A stretch of 64,000 nucleotides of DNA from assembly GCF_001908275.1 (NCBI RefSeq), contig NZ_CP018620.1:310001-374000 (forward strand), given 5' to 3'. Shown in pieces: positions 17,555 through 26,744 of this stretch (its first letter is position 1; each line of letters opens with the position of its first letter). The notes under the pieces were generated by a model. The model was not told the origin of the DNA. It did not search any database and saw nothing but the letters and a program-made list of their open reading frames with translations. The stretch comes from Paenibacillus xylanexedens (GTDB taxonomy: Bacteria > Bacillota > Bacilli > Paenibacillales > Paenibacillaceae). The translations under genes were made by a program, and so were the position numbers.

Positions 17555-17759
17555 CAAAAGATAAAATTCAGCCTATTATCACAGCTTGCCAACTGCATCT
17601 ATTCATGGAAGATACTCATGTTTGGGACGGAATGCCCATATGTTAGTCTCAGGCATATCATGCGAAGTACCGTGAGGGCTTTACATATGAAGTGAAAGCA
17701 TGAAGCACATGCAGAGCGAATGACGCTCCATATTACAGTCAAGGTGAGGTGAACTATTC

Positions 17760-19052
17760 ATGGAAAAACCTGCACCACTGCCAGGTGAAGACACCGAAGC
17801 CAGCCTGGATAAGGCCAGTACAACACAGCCCCCTATCCGGTATGTTCTCTTCCCTCGCAAAGGAGGCTGGTCATCCTTTCCCTATCCCGATATTGCTGCA
17901 CTGCTGTCGATCGAGGGAGAGGTCTACTATGTCAGCAGCCTGACGCAAACAGAAGATGTACCTCCGGTCATTACCGCCATCTCCCTCCCTGAGGCAGAGC
18001 AGCTATTGCTGGAACCTCGCACCGTAGCCGTGGTCGCCCATCCCTACTGGCTAATAGCTACGGCTTCGCTGGAGCCTGAGCTATGTATTGCCCTGCTCCC
18101 TGAGCCTGCTGGAAACGAAGCAGAATCTCCGCTATGGGAGAGCAGTATTTCCAAACTGGTCGGCATCGCCGATCTGGTAGGCACATCCTCCGAAACACGT
18201 TATATGAAGCTGTTATTCCAAGGCGTACGTGTTATCTGGCTGGGCGGCGAAGACCCTGCACCTGCGGGTACGATGCAAAAGGATGATCTCGAAGTCCCTC
18301 TCCGGGACTACGAACTGTTCTTCCTGCATGCGCTGCGGCAGGTCTTGTCAGGCACTCCGGATAGCGTCACCCTGCTTCAATGCAGTGTACGTGCCGACTT
18401 CTACCGCCAGCTTCGTGCCAAAGCAGGCCCACATGAGACGATATCCTTTTTGCTGGCAGCCTATGAGTACTTGCTTGAAGATCCGCGGGCCGTCCATTCG
18501 TTGCAAGAGGCCTTCACCCATGCGGTCATGAATGGTCGCAGTGATTGTGTGATCTCCCATTATCGATTCCTGTCTGCCATTCATGCCCGGGCTGGAGAGT
18601 TGGAGGACGCCCTGCGAGTGTACGGAATTAGCGCATCCGATGAACAGGAACGGCATCATTATGAACAGTTATGTCGCTGGCTGGAGGCGGGAGAAGATCA
18701 ACTTGTACGAGCGGAACTACTGCGTATGAACGATGATTACGGAAATGCCCTGCGTATCCTGGACGAACTTGGCGGAGAAACGGCGAGACATTGGAAATTC
18801 CGCATCTACCAGGAGACTGGACGTGTGGAAGAGGCACTGGCTCTGGTGCATGCAGTCGATATTCAGGATGATGCCAGTCGCCGGGATTATCAGCAATTAT
18901 CCGGCAGTGCGCTGGCACTGCGAGGGGAACGGCACGGGGCAGTCCGACATTTTCTCGAAACGGCACTGGAGGATGAAGATGCGCTGGCCCGGATTGTCGA
19001 GCTGGAGCTGTTGGATCATGCTGTACAGCAATTGCTTGGGGAGGTGCCATGA
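17760..19052 (+). CDS. Glycosylation-locus protein with helical repeats, function unknown
   Basis: A 430-residue soluble protein, first gene of a four-gene rightward operon of glycosyltransferases. The N-terminal 170 residues look like an alpha/beta domain (RYVLFPRKGGWSSFPYPDI; VRVIWLGGEDPAP) that resembles a glycosyltransferase half without a clear catalytic motif. The C-terminal 230 residues are helical and TPR-like (DYGNALRILDELGGETARHW; RVEEALALVHAV). The GTGAGGTGAACTATTC stretch before the ATG gives a usable ribosome-binding site. The next gene starts inside its stop codon. It may be a scaffold or acceptor-binding partner for the transferases, which is inference from context. Confidence 0.7.
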   Translation: MEKPAPLPGEDTEASLDKASTTQPPIRYVLFPRKGGWSSFPYPDIAALLSIEGEVYYVSSLTQTEDVPPVITAISLPEAEQLLLEPRTVAVVAHPYWLIATASLEPELCIALLPEPAGNEAESPLWESSISKLVGIADLVGTSSETRYMKLLFQGVRVIWLGGEDPAPAGTMQKDDLEVPLRDYELFFLHALRQVLSGTPDSVTLLQCSVRADFYRQLRAKAGPHETISFLLAAYEYLLEDPRAVHSLQEAFTHAVMNGRSDCVISHYRFLSAIHARAGELEDALRVYGISASDEQERHHYEQLCRWLEAGEDQLVRAELLRMNDDYGNALRILDELGGETARHWKFRIYQETGRVEEALALVHAVDIQDDASRRDYQQLSGSALALRGERHGAVRHFLETALEDEDALARIVELELLDHAVQQLLGEVP

Positions 19053-20044
19053 TGCTGGACCCAAAGAAGCGTAGACAACAGTTGAATGGGCCAATGGTGC
19101 ACAGGAATATCCGAACCGAAACCACTTACACGCCAACCGAAACAGCCGATCAAACATATACAGACGCATTGGAAAATGGAGATCACACCCCGGATCATGC
19201 ACAACCAACGCAGGACATCCGAAGCCAAGTGCATCACTGGGGCGACACACAAGGTCAGGAAGAACAGAGTGCAGCTATAACACAAGAGGAAACAAGTGTA
19301 TTCAAAGAGCCCTTCTCCATTCGTCGGGTTCGCAAAAGCAAAGGCAACAAGCTGACCGCCATGCTCCAGGTTCGCAATGAACGCGGCCGATACCTTGAAG
19401 AAGTATTGCATGATCTGAGTGGGTTCGTGGATGAGATCGTGATTGTGGACGATGCCAGCACAGACGGAACACCGGACATATGCAAAGCCTATCCAAAGGT
19501 GGTCCGTCTGGAGGTATTGGAGAAACCACTGTTCGCCGAGGAATGGCGCCTTCGAAACACCTTATGGCAAGCGGCTGCGGGAACACGTCCCGACTGGTTG
19601 CTCTCGGTTGATGCGGATGAGCTGTACAGCTCAGAGGCCAAGAAAGCCATACGCACTCTGATTAATCAGGAGTATGCGGACTGGTTTGCATTTCGATTCT
19701 ACGACATGTGGGGTGGCCGGACCCACTACCGGGAAGATGATCTCTGGTCTCTGCACAAACGGCATACCGCTTCACTTGTACGATATATGCCTGGATATCC
19801 TTATTTTTATCCACAACAGAATCATCACGTTCCCCGTCTTCCCTTGTCCTGCACTGTATTGCCTGGGGTCAGTACGGAACTGAAGGTTCAGCATCTTGGC
19901 TGGGCAGGCAGTCTGGAGGACCGGGTTCGTAAATATTTGCGTTACAAGCGCATTGATCCTGGCGGTGAGTGGGGCAATCTTGCACATTACGAGTCGATCC
20001 TTGATCCGGAACCTCGGCTGATTCCCTGGAAGGAGGGACCGTGA
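19049..20044 (+). CDS. Family 2 glycosyltransferase
   Basis: 331 residues. The GT-A fold core starts at about residue 97 with KLTAMLQVRNERGRYLEEVL. It continues with EIVIVDDASTDGTPDI (nucleotide-binding Asp) and the metal-binding LLSVDADELYSSE. The C-terminal region has WGGRTHYREDDLW and ends in LRYKRIDPGGEW. The first 90 residues are a hydrophilic Thr/Gln/Glu-rich extension not needed for the fold. The ATGATG start overlaps the upstream stop. It presumably adds one sugar to the surface glycan or protein made by this locus. Confidence 0.88.
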   Translation: MMLDPKKRRQQLNGPMVHRNIRTETTYTPTETADQTYTDALENGDHTPDHAQPTQDIRSQVHHWGDTQGQEEQSAAITQEETSVFKEPFSIRRVRKSKGNKLTAMLQVRNERGRYLEEVLHDLSGFVDEIVIVDDASTDGTPDICKAYPKVVRLEVLEKPLFAEEWRLRNTLWQAAAGTRPDWLLSVDADELYSSEAKKAIRTLINQEYADWFAFRFYDMWGGRTHYREDDLWSLHKRHTASLVRYMPGYPYFYPQQNHHVPRLPLSCTVLPGVSTELKVQHLGWAGSLEDRVRKYLRYKRIDPGGEWGNLAHYESILDPEPRLIPWKEGP

Positions 20045-20045
20045 G

Positions 20046-21587
20046 ATGGGCGTGGTGAGTATTCTGACGCATAGTTTCACCGACGGGTACAACCGGGAAT
20101 TCAGTCGTGTATTTGGTGGTGGACTGGAGCGATATATTCTGGATCTGTGCAGTGTCATCCGAGGACTCGGGCATATTCCCGAGGTTCATCAGCTCTCTTA
20201 TTTTGAAGAATTCCAGACTCGGACGGAGCAGATTGACGTATTTGGTTATTCGTACGACATGGATAATGTACCGGAAGCCTTTGACCGGATGGCAGCCGCA
20301 GCGCGCGGCCCAGTGATCTATGCCAGCTGTCTGTGGCAACCCATCACCTACAAACCCGGCAGTCTTGGCATCTGTCACGGCATTAACTGGGATCGTCCCG
20401 GACTGCCACTGGAGACAAAACAACAAGTAGCAGAACACATTCAGCTGGCTCTGGATGGACTTGTGCGCATCGTGTCTGTGGATTCACATTTCCAGACCTT
20501 TTGCCGGTCTGCGTGCACCTATACCGATCCAAGGCAGGTTGTCCTGATTCCCAATGCAGTGGATACGTCCTATTTCACACCTGCCCCACCAACGCGAACC
20601 TTCGAGCAAGAACAGGAAGACGAATGGCTTGTCGCATGGAAGAATGATCTGGCGAGTCATGAAGAAAATGTTGGAGCAGTTATATCAGGGGTGCAAGCTG
20701 TAGAAGGCAAGGCTGTAACAAGTGGTGCTGGAGCTAGCAGTGGTAAGGCTAACAGAGATGGAGGTGGGGATACAGATAGCGGTCAAGAACGAGAGGGGAA
20801 AGGAACGGTAGAACTCCATTTACAGTTATCGAAACTGGAAGAAGTCGAGGCAGATGGCGAATCGTATACGGTTGCTCGTAACCACCGGAATTCAAAGGAT
20901 TGGGCTACGGAGATTCAAGTAGAAGCAGATGCTGAGTATCAGATTAATGGTCCGATTCAGGGACAGGTTGAAAAGAAAACGGTGGATGCCCGGATGACCT
21001 CTCCCCGCCCAATTCGCATTATCTATCCACGCCGCATCAGCATGGAACGGGGTATTATTCCAATGATGCTGGCGGCAGATAAACTACTTGGAGCCTTTCC
21101 GGATCTGGAGGTTGAATTTGCCGGGGAACTGGTCGAAGGCAGCACAGTCGGGAGAGTCTTTCGTTACTGGCACCGTACTCATCCACATGCGGAGCGAATT
21201 AACCAGCGCACGTATGATTTCCGGGATATTCGGGAGGCCTACCATCAGGCAGATATCGCCGTAATTCCAACCGTGTTCTCGGAAGGCACCTCCTATGCCT
21301 GTCTGGAAGCAATGAGCTGTGGACTTCCGGTGATTGCCTCCAATGTTGGCGGATTGAATGATCTGATTCAGGATGGTTTTAACGGGCTATTGGTACCTCC
21401 TGGTGAGCAGGAACTAACCGCTGCACTGGTGCGTCTTGTACAGGATCGGGCCGAGCGAGAACGACTGGGAATCTATGCGCGAGAGACTGCACTGTCGTAT
21501 GATCTTGCCAGGTGGCGGAGCCGGTGGAGCACGGTGTTGGAATCTTTTTTGGCAGAGACAGGATTAAAGGAGGGAATTCGGGGATGA
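20046..21587 (+). CDS. Family 4-type glycosyltransferase with long hydrophilic insertion
   Basis: 513 residues, GT-B fold. The N-terminal half has FGGGLERYILDLCSVIRGLG and LIPNAVDTSYFTP. The C-terminal half has IRIIYPRRISMERGIIPMML, DIAVIPTVFSEGTSYACLEA and ASNVGGLNDLIQDG, the UDP-sugar site of GT4 enzymes. Between the halves (residues about 178-318) is a roughly 140-residue polar insertion rich in Gly, Ser, Glu and Lys. GGAGGG lies 8 nt before the ATG. The gene's stop overlaps the start of the methyltransferase gene (ATGA), so the two are coupled. Confidence 0.88.
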   Translation: MGVVSILTHSFTDGYNREFSRVFGGGLERYILDLCSVIRGLGHIPEVHQLSYFEEFQTRTEQIDVFGYSYDMDNVPEAFDRMAAAARGPVIYASCLWQPITYKPGSLGICHGINWDRPGLPLETKQQVAEHIQLALDGLVRIVSVDSHFQTFCRSACTYTDPRQVVLIPNAVDTSYFTPAPPTRTFEQEQEDEWLVAWKNDLASHEENVGAVISGVQAVEGKAVTSGAGASSGKANRDGGGDTDSGQEREGKGTVELHLQLSKLEEVEADGESYTVARNHRNSKDWATEIQVEADAEYQINGPIQGQVEKKTVDARMTSPRPIRIIYPRRISMERGIIPMMLAADKLLGAFPDLEVEFAGELVEGSTVGRVFRYWHRTHPHAERINQRTYDFRDIREAYHQADIAVIPTVFSEGTSYACLEAMSCGLPVIASNVGGLNDLIQDGFNGLLVPPGEQELTAALVRLVQDRAERERLGIYARETALSYDLARWRSRWSTVLESFLAETGLKEGIRG

Positions 21588-22255
21588 TGGATACGCCCAA
21601 GGCAACGGAATTCATGGAATCAAGATACATTCGGCAAAGTGACCCTAAAACGGACACATTGGTCTTCCCGCTGCATCCGGCATGGTGGAGCCGTCCTTAC
21701 GAATATGAATGGGCCCGGCGATTTGCACGTCCAGATGATGTGGTCCTTGATGCAGCCTGCGGCATCTCCCATCCATTCAAATTCTGGCTTGCAGAACACT
21801 GCCGCGAGGTTCACGCTTGTGACTGGGATGAACGTATTTTGTCTGAAGAGGCGATAAGACTGGATATCGTTTCTGATTTTGGCGAGCAAGCCGCCCAGGA
21901 TCTGCCGGAATCAACTCTCGTCCGATTGCACCGTGCACAGGCTAATCTGGCACAGCTTCCGTACGAGTCGGGTAAGTTTGATCGGGTGTTCTGTATCTCT
22001 GTACTGGAGCATCTGGATACAGGCACGATGCTGCGGGCGTTTCGGGAATTCGCTCGGGTGCTGAAACCTAACGGACAGTTAATCGCTACCTTCGATGTAC
22101 CCGAGATGCGGCCTGATCTGCTGGAGACAATCATGGCTGTCACCGGATTAACCATTGAAGATAAGCTGAATGTGGTAGAGCCGGACGATGCCATCTGGTC
22201 TGATATGTACGGCACGCCGATCCGCTGTTTTCGAGCGGTGATATGCAAAGGTTGA
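21584..22255 (+). CDS. SAM-dependent methyltransferase (class I)
   Basis: 223 residues. Motif I is VVLDAACGISHPFKFWLA. An acidic residue follows in VHACDWDERI, and motif III is FDRVFCISVLEHLDTG, which is typical of methyltransferase family 11. LKPNGQLIATFDVPEM gives the usual post-motif strand. The ATG at 21584 has GGAGG 10 nt upstream and overlaps the previous stop. As the last gene of the operon it could O-methylate a sugar, capping the glycan; that is inferred from position. Confidence 0.85.
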   Translation: MMDTPKATEFMESRYIRQSDPKTDTLVFPLHPAWWSRPYEYEWARRFARPDDVVLDAACGISHPFKFWLAEHCREVHACDWDERILSEEAIRLDIVSDFGEQAAQDLPESTLVRLHRAQANLAQLPYESGKFDRVFCISVLEHLDTGTMLRAFREFARVLKPNGQLIATFDVPEMRPDLLETIMAVTGLTIEDKLNVVEPDDAIWSDMYGTPIRCFRAVICKG

Positions 22256-22321
22256 GACAAATTGGGTTGCGTTGAGCTAAGTGCAAAGTGGAAAATTGAG
22301 GGCTTAAGGGCTCGACCCATT

Positions 22322-22380
22322 AGCAACGGAACAATACACGGTTCGGGAATGCTCCGATTACCGGTAGCTCCGTTGCTTTT
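22322..22380 (+). terminator. Possible terminator hairpin of the rightward operon
   Basis: AGCAACGGA (22322-22330) and TCCGTTGCT (22369-22377) are perfect arms followed by TTTTGC. The loop is long (38 nt), so function is uncertain. Confidence 0.45.
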
Positions 22381-22464
22381 GCAATTTCAATGGGATGGGC
22401 TATTGCGGGAATATGTGGGGACATACATGGGTTGGGGACTAGAGACTAGAAATCAGAGATTAGG

Positions 22465-22632
22465 GATTAAAGATTAAAGATTAAAGATTAAAGATCAAAG
22501 ATCAAAGATCAAAGATCAAAGATCAAAGATCAAAGATCAAAGATCAAAGATCAAAGATCAAAGATCAAAGATCAAAGATCAAAGATCAAAGATCAAAGAT
22601 CAAAGATCAAAGATCAAAGATCAAAGATCAAA
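22465..22632. repeat. Heptanucleotide tandem repeat, (GATTAAA)4(GATCAAA)20
   Basis: Four GATTAAA units run from 22465 to 22492, then twenty perfect GATCAAA units from 22493 to 22632. The array sits between the ends of two convergent operons, 6 bp past the stop of the leftward glycosyltransferase gene. Each GATCAAA unit carries one GATC. It is non-coding and has no spacers, so it is not CRISPR. Confidence 0.95.
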
Positions 22633-22637
22633 GGAAA

Positions 22638-24695
22638 TTATAGGTGTACCAGTAACATGTTGCACTGGTTGGTGTACTCTTTGGCATAGGCTGCGCCGGG
22701 TGCTGTTAGGCGCAGCAGGGTGTGCAGGCCCGGCGGGATTGTCGTCGCCGGGCGACCTGTGGCGGCAGGTTGCCGCACAGTGAGTTGGGCCGATTCGGCC
22801 CATTCACGCGCCAGGTTCTGCCGCCCGGCGAGCAGCGCGAGCGTGCCCGCGAGGAGCGCGTGAGCGGTACGCTCCGGGGCGGGCACTTCGTCCGCGTGGG
22901 GCTGCTGCGCGCCGTCAGGCGTGCCGCATAGCGCAAGCAGCCCTTCGCGGACGCTCGCGGGTGCGCGCAGCAGCCCGCAGCGTGCCGCAGGCGGAAGCGC
23001 TGCAAGCAACGCCAGCGCGCCGCGGGGCGGCAGGGCTTGCAGCAGGCGTAGCCATGCGGCCCAGGCGCCTACGCCGGCGAGCGCTTGCGCAGCGGCGAGC
23101 ACGTCGCCTGGCGCAGGCGTGGCCGGGCCGCTGGGCGTTGCGCCGCGGGGCGGGCTGCCGGACGCTGCGCCGCTGCTACACGCCATGGCGCTGCTCCCGG
23201 CCATCGCCCCGCGCAGCAGCAGCGCCTCAGCGGCGTGGGCCGCTGCGGGCAGCGTTGCCTGCTGGCGAGCCGCCGCTCGGGCGTTGCGCCTGCCGGGCTG
23301 CTTGTGGCCCAGCGCCCACAGCGCGAGCGCCGCCTCTGGCCCGTGCTGCGCATGCGCAGCCCAGGGCTGCAAAGCCGCCCGAGCCGAGGCGTCCTCGCCC
23401 AGCTGGGCCAGCGCAAGCCCGGCGGCCAGCGGCTGTGCCCGCAGCGGGGCAGCAAGCGCCGCCGCATGGCGCAGCAGCCACTCCGGCCGATGCGCAGCCA
23501 GCGCGGCCGAGATCAACGCTTGCCATGCCGCAGGCGGCAAGCTTACCCGAGCGGCGGCGCTGGCGATGGCATGCGGCCGCCCTGTCGCTGCGGCCAGCAA
23601 CAACAGCCGCTGCCATGCTGCCATGCTGCCGGGTTGCATGCCCAGCGCCGCTATGTACGCGGCTTCTGCCTCTGCCCAACGGCCAGCCCGCTCATATGCC
23701 ATGCCTTCCAGCGTCAGGCTGCGATAGGTCCCAGCACCAGAGACTGATGTATACCTGCTGGCTGTAGAAGCAGCTGATTTAGCCTGTTTTAACCAGTCCA
23801 AGGCCACATCCTCTCTCCCTTGATCCAGTTCAAGTACAGCACCAAGTTCCAACAAATCCGGAAAATCCTCATACACGGGCGCCCATGCTTCCACCACAGC
23901 AAGCGCCCTCTCCGGGCTGCCACTCTCTCGCCATGCGTAAGCCGTTTTCAGCACCAGATCCGAGTGATATCCGCACTCCGGTGTAAGCTGTGCCAATAAT
24001 GGCTGCAACAATCGGAGTGCTTCATCATACTTCGCTTGCTGAAACCATTCTGCGGCCAGAGCATATAACAACTCCGGTTGATCTCCCTCCTGATTCAACG
24101 CGAAACGAATCAACTGCATGTTCCGTGCGCCTTTATTTTTGGCGGTAATCACCTGCTCCAGATATCCGTAATGAATGACTTCAAGTCCAGAATGAAGCAC
24201 ACCTTGCGGAGCCAGTGCCATGATAGATGAAGCAATCTCTTCATGAATTCTGCCCTGAAAGGCAATTCGGGGATCATTTCGGAACAAACGACACACCGCA
24301 TCTGTCACACGCTCTTCACCAGACATACCCAACAGACTCGTGACCTGTATCCAGTACCCCCATACGTTGTCCTTGCTTGCCGCTAACAACTGCACGAGTT
24401 CAGTCTTCATCTGAGGGGTCTGTACCCATACCTCATCCGCATCAAGCACCAGAATCCACGGTTTCGTAGCAGCGGCCAGTGACAGATTACGGGCTTCACT
24501 GAAATCTCCGTTCCATTCCGTACGAATTACAACGGCACCATGGAGACGCGCAATTTCAGTTGTATCATCTACCGAACCTGTGTCCAAAACGATGATCTCA
24601 TCCACAACATCCTTGACTGCATTCAAGCACCGCTGGAGTGACACCGCTTCATCCTTCACGATCATACACAAGCTAATCCCTATGCCCATATTCAT
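22638..24695 (-). CDS. TPR-containing family 2 glycosyltransferase with Ala-rich C-terminus
   Basis: About 685 residues. An N-terminal GT-A domain has ISLCMIVKDEAVSLQRCLNA, EIIVLDTGSVDDTTEIA, GDFSEARNLSLAAA and the metal site ILVLDADEVW. TPR-like helices follow (QAKYDEALRLLQPLLAQL). The layout is that of SunS-type protein glycosyltransferases. The C-terminal 330 residues are extremely Ala/Leu/Pro-rich, and the DNA encoding them (about 22700-23700) is strikingly GC-rich: 44 of 60 bases at 23461-23520. Start: the ATG at 24695 follows GAGGGGTGG; the frame opens two codons earlier with GTGs. It is the last gene of a leftward operon. Confidence 0.82.
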   Translation of the reverse strand: MNMGIGISLCMIVKDEAVSLQRCLNAVKDVVDEIIVLDTGSVDDTTEIARLHGAVVIRTEWNGDFSEARNLSLAAATKPWILVLDADEVWVQTPQMKTELVQLLAASKDNVWGYWIQVTSLLGMSGEERVTDAVCRLFRNDPRIAFQGRIHEEIASSIMALAPQGVLHSGLEVIHYGYLEQVITAKNKGARNMQLIRFALNQEGDQPELLYALAAEWFQQAKYDEALRLLQPLLAQLTPECGYHSDLVLKTAYAWRESGSPERALAVVEAWAPVYEDFPDLLELGAVLELDQGREDVALDWLKQAKSAASTASRYTSVSGAGTYRSLTLEGMAYERAGRWAEAEAAYIAALGMQPGSMAAWQRLLLLAAATGRPHAIASAAARVSLPPAAWQALISAALAAHRPEWLLRHAAALAAPLRAQPLAAGLALAQLGEDASARAALQPWAAHAQHGPEAALALWALGHKQPGRRNARAAARQQATLPAAAHAAEALLLRGAMAGSSAMACSSGAASGSPPRGATPSGPATPAPGDVLAAAQALAGVGAWAAWLRLLQALPPRGALALLAALPPAARCGLLRAPASVREGLLALCGTPDGAQQPHADEVPAPERTAHALLAGTLALLAGRQNLAREWAESAQLTVRQPAATGRPATTIPPGLHTLLRLTAPGAAYAKEYTNQCNMLLVHL

Positions 24696-24773
24696 CACCA
24701 CCCCTCACCAAAGGAGTTCAGACTCATCAATTAGCCCGCTGAATTAAGTTGAACTCCCGCTACCTGATCCCTC

Positions 24774-26744
24774 TCAGCTCTCAAACCCGTCCGCTCCCGG
24801 CAACTCCAGCCGAATATGCTGAACGACAGGCCAACAACGGTGCCGCTGTCCATCTGCATGCTGAGCGAACACCTCCAGATGATGGTCCGCAGCACTGACC
24901 AATCCTTTCACCAGCCAGCTTGTTCCCGTCAGGGTATCCGAAGCCCCAGGGAACGACTCCATGTCACCGGCCTTCCCGTTTTCCTTTTTCCCTTCCATCG
25001 CTTTCTCCTTCTCTCCCACTCGAACGCTCTGTTCCACCGATAACCCTTCTCCAGCCAATTGCTGTCGACACATCTGAATCAGGCTATGCAGCTCTTTCCA
25101 TCTCCCTGACTGTACACATCCTTCCATCATCAGTCCAAGCTCCTGCCAGCCATCATACTCTGTTCCTGCAACCGTTCCGTCTATGCTGGAGCCCATGTCC
25201 TTCTTCGTTGTTGCTCTCAGACCCACCGTTCGCCCTGTCTGCACATTCACTTCCTCATTCGTTACTGCTCCTAGCTGCGAACTACGCTTCAACCACAACG
25301 TCAGTGGATCATCTCCGTTGACTTCCTTGCCCTCGATCCACTCCAACCGTTCGAGCCATCGGGCAGACGAGATCGCAAGCAGCCCTTTTTTCCGCCTCAC
25401 AGGTTCCAGTTTCAGACGCGCCTTGTTCCATCTTCCCTGTTGAATTTGGAGCATCGCTTCAGCAACCGATAAGCGCTCTCTCATCTCTGCGGAAGGTTGT
25501 GAGGATATACCCGATAACAATTGCAGAGCGGCATCATAACAACGGGATTGCTCCAGAATGCCCAATACTTTGTGTGTAGCCTCTTCCGATCCGAGCGCAA
25601 AACGCTCCACCACCAGCTCTGGAATCTGATGTTCCTGCCCGGAGACTCGCATAATTCGGAATATCCGATAGAGCGGCGGTAGCAGACTGGATTTGGCGCG
25701 CACCGCTTCCACGTAAGCATCCACCGCACCCTCCAGATCGGCCTTTCCTTCCAGCAATCGGCCTAACGTATACCACGTCTGATAGGTGCCGATGCCTTCT
25801 TCTGTATGATATATGGGTGGAGGTGGCCCCATGCGAACCGCTTCACGCAGCGATAATTCTGCCCGATCTGCATCCCCCAATGCGTCTGCACAGACTCCGC
25901 GATGATGCATCAGATCTGTGTACTCTGGAAATAGTTCAAGCGCAGCATCGATTCGATCCAATGCCTCCTGCCAGCGATTCAAGTGCTGTAGACAACGAAC
26001 TTCATATTTGAACAGCAAATGTGCGTAACTGGTCACTGCTGGATCGATCCCCATCCGAGCCACACCAAACGTCTCCAAAGCCTGCTCCGCTTCCCCCACA
26101 CGCAGATACTCGACACCCAGATTATAGTGATGGAACGGCTGATCCGGCTCTTCCTCCACTGCCTGTTGCAGCAGGCGAACATTACGGTTTACCTTATCTT
26201 TGCGCTCCACAATCGCCGTCTGATACCCATAATGATGGATGACCATGTCCGTCACATGAAAAGCAGCCTCTGGATTCCTACGGCAAATCGCCGCCGCAAT
26301 CTGCTCATGAATTCGACCTTCGAACCGATACTCCGAGGCATTACGGAAGAGACGCAAAACTGGATTCACGGTAACTCCCTGCTGACCCGTACCTGTATAG
26401 TTATGAATGTTTAAAAACAATCCGTCACATCCGCTGACCGCCGTCCAGCTCCTGAGCTGCTCACGCGCAGCCCTATCGAGCGCCTCGTCCGCATCAAGAA
26501 AGAGAATCCAGTCGCCGGAAGCCCGCTCCAGGCCAGCATTCCGTGCTGCGGCAAAATCTTCGCACCACTCAAATGCCACAACCACCGCTCCATATTGCTT
26601 CGCAATCTCCGCGCTGCGGTCCGACGAACCGGTGTCCACTACAATCATTTCGTCCACCGCTCCCTGGACACTGGCAAGACAATGAGGCAGCAACTCTTCC
26701 TCATCCTTCACTATCATGCATAGAGAAATTCGTTCCGCTCGCAA
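24774..26744 (-). CDS. TPR-containing family 2 glycosyltransferase
   Basis: 656 residues. The GT-A domain occupies the first 230: ISLCMIVKDEEELLPHCLAS, EMIVVDTGSSDRSAEIA, CEDFAAARNAGLERA and ILFLDADEALD. TPR-like repeats follow (FHHYNLGVEYLRVGEAEQAL; LNRWQEALDRIDAALELFPE). The frame is open to 27047, but the TTG at 26744 has AAGGAGG 7 nt upstream and the family N-terminus starts there. That gives a 44-nt overlap with the upstream gene. Such enzymes glycosylate proteins or peptides; the neighbouring Thr-rich repeat protein is the obvious candidate acceptor, which is inference. Confidence 0.85.
   Translation of the reverse strand: MRAERISLCMIVKDEEELLPHCLASVQGAVDEMIVVDTGSSDRSAEIAKQYGAVVVAFEWCEDFAAARNAGLERASGDWILFLDADEALDRAAREQLRSWTAVSGCDGLFLNIHNYTGTGQQGVTVNPVLRLFRNASEYRFEGRIHEQIAAAICRRNPEAAFHVTDMVIHHYGYQTAIVERKDKVNRNVRLLQQAVEEEPDQPFHHYNLGVEYLRVGEAEQALETFGVARMGIDPAVTSYAHLLFKYEVRCLQHLNRWQEALDRIDAALELFPEYTDLMHHRGVCADALGDADRAELSLREAVRMGPPPPIYHTEEGIGTYQTWYTLGRLLEGKADLEGAVDAYVEAVRAKSSLLPPLYRIFRIMRVSGQEHQIPELVVERFALGSEEATHKVLGILEQSRCYDAALQLLSGISSQPSAEMRERLSVAEAMLQIQQGRWNKARLKLEPVRRKKGLLAISSARWLERLEWIEGKEVNGDDPLTLWLKRSSQLGAVTNEEVNVQTGRTVGLRATTKKDMGSSIDGTVAGTEYDGWQELGLMMEGCVQSGRWKELHSLIQMCRQQLAGEGLSVEQSVRVGEKEKAMEGKKENGKAGDMESFPGASDTLTGTSWLVKGLVSAADHHLEVFAQHADGQRHRCWPVVQHIRLELPGADGFES

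Noticed and set aside
17377..17759. A small gene in the region between cydA and the glycosylation locus
   Set aside because: Short open frames there lack ribosome-binding sites and motifs; the region is explained by the cydA control sites.
22465..22632. The heptamer array as a CRISPR array
   Set aside because: Units are 7 bp and contiguous with no spacers, and no cas genes are present.
22921..23767. Several long frames on both strands in the GC-rich region
   Set aside because: High G+C makes stops rare in every frame. Only the minus-strand glycosyltransferase frame joins a recognisable domain; the others are Ala/Arg-rich without starts or motifs.
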